From positions 1 through 10,700 of the forward strand of contig JACCYW010000073.1 of assembly GCA_013696275.1 (NCBI GenBank): a DNA stretch of 10,700 bases, given 5' to 3'. Shown one piece after another: positions 1 to 6,755 of this stretch. The notes under the pieces are model-generated. The model worked only from the letters and a program-made list of their open reading frames with translations, had not been told where the DNA came from and ran no database searches. This stretch comes from Chloroflexota bacterium. GTDB lineage: Bacteria > Chloroflexota > Limnocylindria > Limnocylindrales > CSP1-4. The stretch's first letter is position 1, and each line of letters starts with the position of its first letter. The translations under genes and the position numbers were made by a program.

Positions 1-44
1 CACTGCCGGAGGCCACGCCGCTATGGGCTACGGAGCATCCGATC

Positions 45-189
45 GTGTCAGATGGGCACCACCGGGTCAACGAGTGGCGCTGGGGTCCGCGCTTCGTGCC
101 AGATGTCCCTGCCAGAGACCACGGGGCACAAGGTCAGCGAGCCCTACAGAAGTCTTGGCTCAAGGGTGCCCATCCGGCACAAAGTGACA
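45..189. repeat. Short direct and inverted repeats, possible insertion-sequence end
   Basis: No convincing gene lies in bases 1-229; open frames here have no recognisable family signature. The stretch holds repeats instead. GATGGGCACC at 51-60 is perfectly inverted at 165-174, and the match extends to 14 of 16 bases (45-60 against the complement of 165-180). GTGYCRGATG occurs at 45-54 and 96-105, and inverted at 171-180. CACAAGGTCAGCGAGC at 127-142 recurs imperfectly at 178-193. Two of these direct pairs are spaced exactly 51 bases. Read on the minus strand, the block begins TGTCACTTTGTGCC at 189. Repeated copies of a TG-starting terminus spaced a few tens of bases apart are typical of IS21-family ends, so the element would extend off the left edge. 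This is a tentative reading; no transposase is visible. Confidence 0.4.
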
Positions 190-193
190 GAGC

Positions 194-216
194 GCCGGCG
201 GCGCGCCCACGCCGGC
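194..216 (-). terminator. Candidate hairpin terminator after rel
   Basis: GCCGGCG (194-200) and its perfect complement CGCCGGC (210-216) enclose a 9-base loop. The hairpin begins 13 bases beyond the rel stop codon in the direction of transcription. The following minus-strand bases, GCTCTGTCACTTTG, are only moderately T-rich, so an intrinsic terminator is plausible but weak. In DNA this GC-rich a chance hairpin is also possible. Confidence 0.35.
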
Positions 217-229
217 CAACCGAGCTCGC

Positions 230-2500
230 TCAGTTCAGGTCGCGCTGCACCGAGTAGACATCGCGCAACTGCTCCAGGCGTGCCAGGACGCGCACCAACT
301 GGGGCACGGACGTGACCTGCAGGGTGACCAGGATGGTGGCACGGCTATCGGGGTGGGTGTTGACCGATGCCGACACGATGTTGATGCGGCTCTCGGCGAC
401 CACGTTGCTGATGTCAGACAGCAGCCCGGTCCGATCGAACGCCTCGATGCGGATGGCGATGGGATAGGTCTGCTGCGTCTCCGTCTCCCACTCCACCTCG
501 ATGAGCCGTGCCACGTCGCGCTCATTGACGACGGTCGGGCAGGTCCGCTGATGGACGGTCACGCCGCGACCGCGCGTCACGAACCCGACGATCGGGTCGC
601 CCGGGATGGGACTGCAGCACCGGGTGAAGCGGACCAGCAGATCACCCACGCCCTTGACGCGGACCCCGCCCGTCCGCACCGGTGGCGGCGGTGCCACCTG
701 AGGCAGTACCACCTCGTTGGCGTCATCGGCCACGTCCAGGCGCATGACCACCTGTTGGGCACTGACAGCGCCATAGCCAACGGCGGCGTAGAAGTCGTCC
801 AGGCTCCCGTAGCGATAGAGTTCCGCCATCTCCGTCACGCGCTCCTGGCCCAGCTTGTCAAGGCTCGTGCGGGCCAGCCGCTTCAGTTCCCGGTCGAGCG
901 AGTCCTTGCCATGGACGATGTTCTCGTCGCGCTGCTGACGCTTGAACCACTGACGGATCTTCTCTTTGGCATGGTTCGTGCGCACGATGTTCAGCCAGTC
1001 CCGCGACGGCCCGTGGGCGCTACGCGTGGTGACGATCTCCACGATGTCGCCGTTCTGGAGCTTGTAGTCGAGCGGGACCAGGCGGTTGTTGACCTTGCCA
1101 CCGATGCAGGCATGACCCACATCTGTGTGGATGCGGTAGGCGAAGTCGATGGGCGTGGCGCCGGCGGGCAGGTCCTTGACGGCCCCTTTGGGGGTGAAGA
1201 CGAAGACCTGGTCGTGGAAGATATCGAGCTTCAGGCCCTCCACGAACTCGGTCGCGTCCGACACCTCGCGCTGCCAATCCATGAGCTGCCGGACCCACGC
1301 CAGCTTGGCGTCATAGGCTCGGTCTGAGCGCGAGCCCTCCTTGTAGCGCCAGTGGGCGGCGATGCCGATCTCCGAGACGCGATGCATCTCATGGGTCCTG
1401 ATCTGGACCTCCAGGGGTTTGCCGTCGAGCGCCATGACAGCCGTATGGAGGCTCTGGTAGAGATTGTTCTTGGGCATCGCGATGTAGTCATCGAACTGTC
1501 CCGGGATGGGCCGCCAGAGGGAGTGGACCACACCCAACGCGGCGTAGCAGTCCTTCAACTCGTCGACCAGCACGCGCACCGCATGCACGTCATAGATCTC
1601 GCCGAGGGCGGCCTGCTTGCGCTGCATCTTTCGGTGGATGCTGTGGATGTGCTTGGATCGGCCGGACAGCTCGGCGCTGATGCCGGCCGCGCTGAGCGCC
1701 TCGCGCAGGACATCCATCGAGCGGCGGACGAAGGTCTCACGCTCTCGGCGGTGCGTCTCCAACTGCGCGGCCAGGCCACGATAGACCTCGGGCTCGAGCG
1801 CCTTGAAGGCCAGATCCTCCAATTCCCACTTGATCTGCCATATCCCCAGCCGCTCAGCCAGCGGTGCGTAGATCTCGGCCGTCTGACGCGCGATGCGGTG
1901 CTGCTTCTCGATGGGCAGGGCACCCAGCGTGCGCATGTTATGGAGGCGGTCGGCGAGCTTGATGAGGACGACCCTGATGTCCTCTGCCATAGCCAGGAAC
2001 ATCTTGCGGATGTTCTCTGCCTGTTGTTCCTCGTGGGTCCGGGCAGAGCCGAACTTGGATAGTTTGGTGACCCCATCGACGAGCTTGGCCACTTCCGGAC
2101 CGAAGCGTTCCTCCAGGTCGCCCAGCACGAAACCGGTGTCCTCCGGGATATCGTGCAGCAGCGCCGCCTGTACAGCCACCGGGTCGATGCCCAACTCGGC
2201 CAGGATCTGGGCGACCGCCAGGGGGTGTGTGACGTACGGCTCCCCGCTGGCCCGAGCCTGCTCGCTATGTGCTTCGCGCGCGAATCGATACGCGTCACCG
2301 ACCGCCGTCAGATCGGCCTGCGGATAGTGCAGCGCGAGCTCCTTCTCGAGGCGCCGCTCGGCAGCGTCCAGGGCACGCGGCGTGAAGGCCACGGCCGACG
2401 CGGTGCGACGCCTCGACGGAGGGGTCCCGTCGAGGGTGCTGACCGGTGCCTTGGGCACGACAGGGACCGTTCGTTTGGGGGATGCTGGCTGGATGGCCAT
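230..2500 (-). CDS. rel: RelA/SpoT family (p)ppGpp synthetase/hydrolase (Rel)
   Basis: Makes and degrades the alarmone (p)ppGpp: pyrophosphate transfer from ATP to GDP/GTP, and hydrolysis back. From ATG 2500 the protein is 756 residues, normal for a long RSH enzyme. The HD hydrolase domain covers about 60-215, with HDIPEDT at 116-122 and KLADRLHNMRTL at 181-192, so the hydrolase residues look intact. The synthetase domain covers about 270-390: RSKHIHSIHRKM (281-292), PGQFDDYIAMPKNNLYQSLH (333-352) and EVQIRTHEMH (364-373). The TGS domain lies at about 425-490, the helical region follows, a Cys-Cys zinc-finger-like RCCSP is at 627-631, and the ACT/RRM domain is at 678-756. Oddities: two Tyr of the usual YSIYRKM motif are His, and the usual RFKD loop reads QFDD. 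An upstream in-frame start at 2644 would add 48 residues with no family similarity and would run into the divergent gene. ATG 2500 is preferred, and it sits just behind a -10-like box. Confidence 0.95.
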   Translation of the reverse strand: MAIQPASPKRTVPVVPKAPVSTLDGTPPSRRRTASAVAFTPRALDAAERRLEKELALHYPQADLTAVGDAYRFAREAHSEQARASGEPYVTHPLAVAQILAELGIDPVAVQAALLHDIPEDTGFVLGDLEERFGPEVAKLVDGVTKLSKFGSARTHEEQQAENIRKMFLAMAEDIRVVLIKLADRLHNMRTLGALPIEKQHRIARQTAEIYAPLAERLGIWQIKWELEDLAFKALEPEVYRGLAAQLETHRRERETFVRRSMDVLREALSAAGISAELSGRSKHIHSIHRKMQRKQAALGEIYDVHAVRVLVDELKDCYAALGVVHSLWRPIPGQFDDYIAMPKNNLYQSLHTAVMALDGKPLEVQIRTHEMHRVSEIGIAAHWRYKEGSRSDRAYDAKLAWVRQLMDWQREVSDATEFVEGLKLDIFHDQVFVFTPKGAVKDLPAGATPIDFAYRIHTDVGHACIGGKVNNRLVPLDYKLQNGDIVEIVTTRSAHGPSRDWLNIVRTNHAKEKIRQWFKRQQRDENIVHGKDSLDRELKRLARTSLDKLGQERVTEMAELYRYGSLDDFYAAVGYGAVSAQQVVMRLDVADDANEVVLPQVAPPPPVRTGGVRVKGVGDLLVRFTRCCSPIPGDPIVGFVTRGRGVTVHQRTCPTVVNERDVARLIEVEWETETQQTYPIAIRIEAFDRTGLLSDISNVVAESRINIVSASVNTHPDSRATILVTLQVTSVPQLVRVLARLEQLRDVYSVQRDLN

Positions 2501-2509
2501 CTGCGGTCC

Positions 2510-2515
2510 AGTGTA
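2510..2515 (-). promoter_or_regulatory. -10-like box for rel, probably giving a leaderless or near-leaderless mRNA
   Basis: Minus-strand TACACT ends nine bases before the rel ATG at 2500. Transcription starting six to eight bases after such a box would leave a leader of only one to three bases. There is no Shine-Dalgarno sequence between box and start, and no good -35 hexamer at the usual distance. The TANNNT-close-to-ATG pattern is known from leaderless genes in several GC-rich phyla; its use here is inferred. Confidence 0.35.
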
Positions 2516-2517
2516 CC

Positions 2518-3966
2518 GTGAGGGTCCGACGGGTCCGAGCACGGTGCTGGTCCCGGGCTCCACGCGCTGAAAGGGCTTCTCCGCTGGCCTCACGCTCGAA
2601 CCACGGCACCGGGCGGCGCACTCACCGACTGGCCCTCTCGACACTGGTGTTGGTGCTCGCGGGATGCGTCTCCGCGCCCGTCCCGCCCGGCGTCACGCCG
2701 GCCGCTTCCAGCCTGCCCGACGATGGTGCTTTCGTGTCCCCGTCGGCCAGCGCGGTGCTGCCCTCCCCCAGCGCCGGCCAGCCGTCAGCGGCATCCGCGA
2801 CTCCTTGGCCGTCGGGCTCGGTCCCGAGCCTGTCGCCGCCCCCCACCGCCGTCCCCTCGAGCAGTCCCAGCCAGACGCCACCAGCCAGCTCACCCTCCGT
2901 CGCGCCCACTCTGCGACCCATCCCGACGACCATCGACCCCGCACTCGGGGCGGCTCTCCAGGCCATCGTCGACGACGCGGTGGGACGCATCCCGACGCCC
3001 GGCATATCGGTCGCCGTCCGGCTTCCATCGGGCGAGCTGTGGACGGGCGTGGCCGGGCAGGCTTCCATCGTCCCGGCGCGACCGATCACCAGCGATACCG
3101 TCTTCGGCGTCGCCAGCATCACCAAGACGTTCGTGACCGCCCTCATCATGCGCCTGGCTGACGAGGGTGTACTGACGCTCGATGATCCCCTGTCGCTTTA
3201 CCTGCCCAGTTTCCCGCGTGCGGAACGCCTCACCCTGCGCCATCTCCTTTCTCACACCAGCGGCATCTACGACTACTTCACCAACCCGCACTATGTGACC
3301 GAGGTATTCGCTGATCCCTCGCGCACATGGACGTTGGAAGAGATCCTGGGCTTCGTGGGCGATCCATATTGCGAGCCCGGGACCTGCTATCACTACTCGA
3401 ACACCAACTTCGTGCTGCTCGGTCGGGTCGCCGTGGAAGCTGGTGGAAGCCCGTTGCACGTCCAGATAAGGCAGCGTTTCCTGGATCCGCTGGGTCTCGG
3501 CCACACCAACTTCCAGCCCGACGAGCCGACACCGCTCGACCACGCGAACGGGCATCTCATATCGGGCGGCAGGTACGTCGATCACACCGGGACCAGCCGC
3601 GTCGTGCCTCACCGCTCGGCCGTGACCGTCGCCTGGGCGGCCGGCGCCATGGCCTCGAGCCCGACGGATCTGGCCCGCTGGGCCAGCGCTCTCTACGGCG
3701 GCCAGGTCGTCTCCGCTGAGGCGCTCGCGCAGATGATCGACTTCCAGCCGCCTGACGGCTACGGCCTGGGCACCCGTTCGACCACCTTCTCTGGCCGGCT
3801 GGCGGCCGGTCATCTCGGTGGCATCCGCGGCTTCGAGAGCGCGATGTGGCACTTCCTGGCTGAGGACGTGACCATCGTGGTGTGCACCAACAGGGGCCGC
3901 TACAGCACGGGGCGGACGGTCAGGTTGTTGACTCGGACGCTCCTCGGCCCCGCCGTCCTGCCCTGA
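2518..3966 (+). CDS. Serine hydrolase lipoprotein, class C beta-lactamase/penicillin-binding fold
   Basis: Probable secreted, lipid-anchored serine hydrolase of the beta-lactamase family (PF00144 type), a group that includes class C beta-lactamases, D,D-carboxypeptidases, D-aminopeptidases and esterases; the substrate cannot be told from sequence. A hydrophobic signal segment ends in the lipobox LAGC, with the Cys codon at 2665. A linker rich in Pro, Ser and Ala runs over about 2670-2930, then the catalytic domain. Active-site motifs are SITK at 3115-3126 (nucleophile Ser, general-base Lys), YSN at 3394-3402 and HLG at 3811-3819. The start is uncertain. In-frame GTG 2446, ATG 2482 and GTG 2518 all give unusually long leaders. 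A CTG at 2584, nine bases after GAAAGG, would give a standard 27-residue signal peptide. The gene diverges from rel and converges on femX-c with one base between stops. The family and lipoprotein calls are firm; its role in cell-wall turnover is only suggested by context. Confidence 0.9.
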   Translation: MRVRRVRARCWSRAPRAERASPLASRSNHGTGRRTHRLALSTLVLVLAGCVSAPVPPGVTPAASSLPDDGAFVSPSASAVLPSPSAGQPSAASATPWPSGSVPSLSPPPTAVPSSSPSQTPPASSPSVAPTLRPIPTTIDPALGAALQAIVDDAVGRIPTPGISVAVRLPSGELWTGVAGQASIVPARPITSDTVFGVASITKTFVTALIMRLADEGVLTLDDPLSLYLPSFPRAERLTLRHLLSHTSGIYDYFTNPHYVTEVFADPSRTWTLEEILGFVGDPYCEPGTCYHYSNTNFVLLGRVAVEAGGSPLHVQIRQRFLDPLGLGHTNFQPDEPTPLDHANGHLISGGRYVDHTGTSRVVPHRSAVTVAWAAGAMASSPTDLARWASALYGGQVVSAEALAQMIDFQPPDGYGLGTRSTTFSGRLAAGHLGGIRGFESAMWHFLAEDVTIVVCTNRGRYSTGRTVRLLTRTLLGPAVLP

Positions 3967-3967
3967 G

Positions 3968-5152
3968 TCAGCCCCGGCGCACGGCGTCGCGCAGGCGCCA
4001 GGCAGCCCGTAGCGAACCACCCAGAAGCGGCCACGGCGCGTATTCATACGGGCCGCAGAACTGCACCGGTCGAGCGCCCCACTGGATCTTGAAGCGGAAG
4101 ACGGACCACATCGGGTGGTCTTCGTCGGTGGGTATGCCGGGCGCTTCGTGATTGTCCACCCCGCCCATGTCGTAGACATCGAAACCGGCCTCGGCGGCCC
4201 AGCGGATGATCGACCACTGGAGCAGGAAGTTGGCTGGCACGCGCTTCTGTTGAGCGGCTCCTTCGCCGGCCTGGAACATGAAGGCCCGCCGGCCACATCG
4301 ATAGACCGCCGCATGTCCGACGTCGAGGCCGTCGTGGCGCGCCAGCCAGAGGGTGGCCACTCCGCTCCTGACCAGGTCTCGTTGCGCTGACGTGTGATGC
4401 TCGGCGGCGCGCAGATGCTGGGCGAATCCCTTGCGTTCGCCGATCTCCACCCACATCCGATAGGCGGACGCGAGAGCCTCGTCGAGCGTATCCTGCGGCG
4501 CTGTCGAGTCGAGTCGGACGATGGTCACGCCGGCCTTGCGCGCCCGGTTCAGGTTCCGTCGCGCGTTCTCGTTGAGCAGGCGCCGCTGTGCGTCGTCATC
4601 CGGCTGGAGCGGTACCTGCATGCCGGTGGTCGAGACCTGGATGTGCCGACGGGAGGGCGAGAATCCCTCGTCGCCCAGGACGCGCGCCAGCGGCCCGTCA
4701 CGTTCCCAATTGGGATCGACCACCATGAGCGCGGCTCTGCGCAGGCGGGCGATGTGGCGCAAGCCACGGACCACGAGGCGCACCGAGGCCGGATCCTCCT
4801 TGAGAAGCACTGGCCCGGTCGGGGCGTAGAGCAGCCTGCCGGCCAGGGGCGGCAGATGGGACTGGCGCGCCAGCGGCCCGGGGATGCGGCGGACCAGGCT
4901 GTCGAGCACGTCACGCTCCTGGAGTGACACGACGGCGAGCGGCCCAGCGGCGTCCTCCATGCGGTAGCGCCGGGCGGTCCACCCAGCGCGCCGCTTGTGC
5001 TCGCTCCAGGCGTGCGACTGGAACGCCTCGCCGCGCGATGACATGACGGCAAGGGCGTCCCAACCGGCCGCATCATCGGGCGTCGCGTCCACGATGTGGA
5101 GCCGGCTTCTAGCCAGTGCCATCGGCGTCCCTGGCGGCGACTCGACGGCCAT
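3968..5152 (-). CDS. FemAB/FemX-like peptidoglycan bridge aminoacyltransferase (femX-c)
   Basis: Likely transfers an amino acid from aminoacyl-tRNA to the side-chain amino group of the third stem-peptide residue (or to a bridge already begun). This acts on lipid II or its UDP precursor at the cytoplasmic face. The 394 residues form the two tandem GNAT-like lobes of the family. The first starts near DAAGWDALA (27-35). A basic helix NENARRNLNRARKAGV (194-209) resembles the family's positively charged linker helix. The second lobe carries PANFLLQWSIIRWAAEAG (306-323), the strand VYDMGGVD (326-333) and FRFKIQWGARPVQFCGPYEY (352-371). It is the last gene of the murJ block, 10 bases after the murE stop. 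ATG 5152 has no clear ribosome site. ATG 5122, preceded by AGGGA at good spacing, is a credible alternative that removes ten residues. Family assignment is solid; the amino acid added is unknown. Confidence 0.9.
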   Translation of the reverse strand: MAVESPPGTPMALARSRLHIVDATPDDAAGWDALAVMSSRGEAFQSHAWSEHKRRAGWTARRYRMEDAAGPLAVVSLQERDVLDSLVRRIPGPLARQSHLPPLAGRLLYAPTGPVLLKEDPASVRLVVRGLRHIARLRRAALMVVDPNWERDGPLARVLGDEGFSPSRRHIQVSTTGMQVPLQPDDDAQRRLLNENARRNLNRARKAGVTIVRLDSTAPQDTLDEALASAYRMWVEIGERKGFAQHLRAAEHHTSAQRDLVRSGVATLWLARHDGLDVGHAAVYRCGRRAFMFQAGEGAAQQKRVPANFLLQWSIIRWAAEAGFDVYDMGGVDNHEAPGIPTDEDHPMWSVFRFKIQWGARPVQFCGPYEYAPWPLLGGSLRAAWRLRDAVRRG

Positions 5153-5162
5153 GCCCGACAGT

Positions 5163-6755
5163 CTAGTCGGGCCGGTCGTGACCCAGACCCCGGAGCGCGT
5201 TCCGGGCGACGGCTGATTCGTCCCACGGGATCACCCCGCCAGCCACCTCGATGGTCCGTTCGTGGCCCTTGCCGGCCAGCACCACCACGTCACCCGAGCG
5301 GGCCAGCTCGATGGCCCGGACGATGGCCTGCATGCGATCAGCGATGATCAGTAGATCCACATCGCGGCGCATGCCTTGTGATTCCGCGCCTTGCGCGATG
5401 GCCTCCAGGATGGCCGACCGATCCTCGGCCCGCGGGTCCTCGTCGGTCAGCACGACCAACCTGCAGCGCGAACCGGCGACGCGGCCCATCATCGGTCGCT
5501 TGTCGGTGTCGCGATCGCCGGCCGACCCGAAGACACACACCAGGCCACCCCCGCCGGCGGCTGCCAGCGGGGCAAGGCCGTCGAGGACCTTGGCCAGCGC
5601 ATCGGGCGTATGTGCGTAATCGACGACGACGCGGAACGGCTGACCCAGGTCGATCGACTCCATCCGCCCGGGCACCGATCGGAGGCCCGCCAGGCCCCGT
5701 CGCATGGACTCCGGGTCGAGCCCGAGTGCCTCGCCGACACCCATCGCGGCCAGTGCGTTGTGGACGTTGAAGCGGCCAGGCAGGGCGATACGAACCTCGG
5801 CCGCCCAGCGTGGCGTGCTCACCTCGATGACCGATCCGCTGCCCTCCTCGCGCACAGCGGTGGCGCCTATGTCGACCCCGCCCAGTGGACCCACGCCGTA
5901 GCTCAGCACGCTCGCTCCGGCTTCGCGAGCGGCGTCGCTGAAGCGCGACGCCTGCGGATCGTCGGCGTTTATCACGGCCCACTTGCCAAGGCCCTTGTCT
6001 AGATCCCCCGGACCGACCGCCAGGCGCTGGAAGAGGATGCGCTTGGCGCTCGCGTAGGCCTCCGCCGTGCGGTGGAACTCGAGGTGTTCATGGGTCAGGT
6101 TGGTCAGCACTGCCACGTCGAATGCGACCTCGCCGAGGCGGTGCTGAGCGAGGCCGTGAGAGGTCGACTCGACGACCGCGAAGCGGTCGCCAGCGGCTCG
6201 CATCTGCGCCAGGAGCGCCTGTAGCTCATCCGCCTCTGGGGTCGTGGACCGCTCAGGGTTGCCCAGGCTGCGGCCGCCGACCAGGACATCGATGGTGCCC
6301 ATCATGCCGGTGCGCAGGCCGCACTCCTCGAACATCGCGCGGATGAGGTACGCCGTGGTCGTCTTGCCGTTAGTGCCGGTGATACCGATGATGCCCATAG
6401 AGTGGCTCGGGTATCCATTGATCCAGGCCGCAGCCAGGGCGAACGCCGGTCGCGCACGGTGGACGAGCAACTGCGGCACGCCCGCTCCAGGTACAGCACG
6501 CTCCACGAGCAGGGCCGACGCGCCAGCCGCCACCGCGTCCACGGCGTAGGAGTGGCCGTCCACGCGTTGGCCCGGCAGCGCACAGTAGAGCCAACCCGGC
6601 GCCGCTTTCCGGGAGTCGTGGGTGACGCCGCCGATGACTACCTGTGAGGGCGGCACGGAGCCGCCCGGCATGACCGAGCGCAGCAACGAGCGTGCTTCGA
6701 GCTGAGCGACGAGGGCGCCCAGGAGGTGTGGGCCGCTGTCGACCGGCTCGCTCAA
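5163..6755 (-). CDS. murE: UDP-MurNAc-tripeptide synthetase MurE
   Basis: Cytoplasmic Mur ligase that adds the diamino acid (third residue) to UDP-MurNAc-L-Ala-D-Glu using ATP. From TTG 6755 it has 530 residues, slightly above the usual 490-500. The N-terminal substrate domain shows THDSRKAAPGWLY (45-57). The central ATPase has the P-loop GITGTNGKTTT (124-134), STTPEA (170-175), ESTSHGL (196-202) and the lysine expected to be carbamylated, K238 in YASAKRILF. The C-terminal domain has VDYAHTPDAL (378-387), TDEDPRAED (437-445) and GKGHE (495-499). The diamino-acid motif is EDPR, where meso-DAP ligases have DNPR, so lysine or ornithine is possible. The start overlaps the femX-b stop as TTGA, implying translational coupling; the ATG at 6866 lies well inside femX-b and is unlikely. 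Confidence 0.95.
   Translation of the reverse strand: MSEPVDSGPHLLGALVAQLEARSLLRSVMPGGSVPPSQVVIGGVTHDSRKAAPGWLYCALPGQRVDGHSYAVDAVAAGASALLVERAVPGAGVPQLLVHRARPAFALAAAWINGYPSHSMGIIGITGTNGKTTTAYLIRAMFEECGLRTGMMGTIDVLVGGRSLGNPERSTTPEADELQALLAQMRAAGDRFAVVESTSHGLAQHRLGEVAFDVAVLTNLTHEHLEFHRTAEAYASAKRILFQRLAVGPGDLDKGLGKWAVINADDPQASRFSDAAREAGASVLSYGVGPLGGVDIGATAVREEGSGSVIEVSTPRWAAEVRIALPGRFNVHNALAAMGVGEALGLDPESMRRGLAGLRSVPGRMESIDLGQPFRVVVDYAHTPDALAKVLDGLAPLAAAGGGGLVCVFGSAGDRDTDKRPMMGRVAGSRCRLVVLTDEDPRAEDRSAILEAIAQGAESQGMRRDVDLLIIADRMQAIVRAIELARSGDVVVLAGKGHERTIEVAGGVIPWDESAVARNALRGLGHDRPD

Noticed and set aside
51..174. Possible tRNA or structured RNA from the inverted repeat
   Set aside because: The arms are about 100 bases apart, and I see no cloverleaf, T-loop GGTTCRA or CCA-type end.
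45..315. Two small plus-strand open frames at the left edge
   Set aside because: They run through the repeat block and into the rel 3' end, with no similarity to a known family; the repeats explain the repeated SCQM and HKV residues.
353..1327. Long plus-strand open frame opposite rel (324 codons)
   Set aside because: It mirrors the rel coding sequence, has no recognisable motif and has an Asp/His/Val-rich composition typical of GC-rich antisense frames.
2622..3149. Minus-strand frame opposite the hydrolase signal and linker
   Set aside because: It is the complement of a Pro/Ser-rich linker, which produces Gly/Ala-rich pseudo-protein; no start signal or motif.
2890..4314. Minus-strand open frame of 474 codons opposite the serine hydrolase
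   Set aside because: It overlaps two genes with clear active-site motifs and shows only low-complexity Arg/Gly/Asp-rich sequence.
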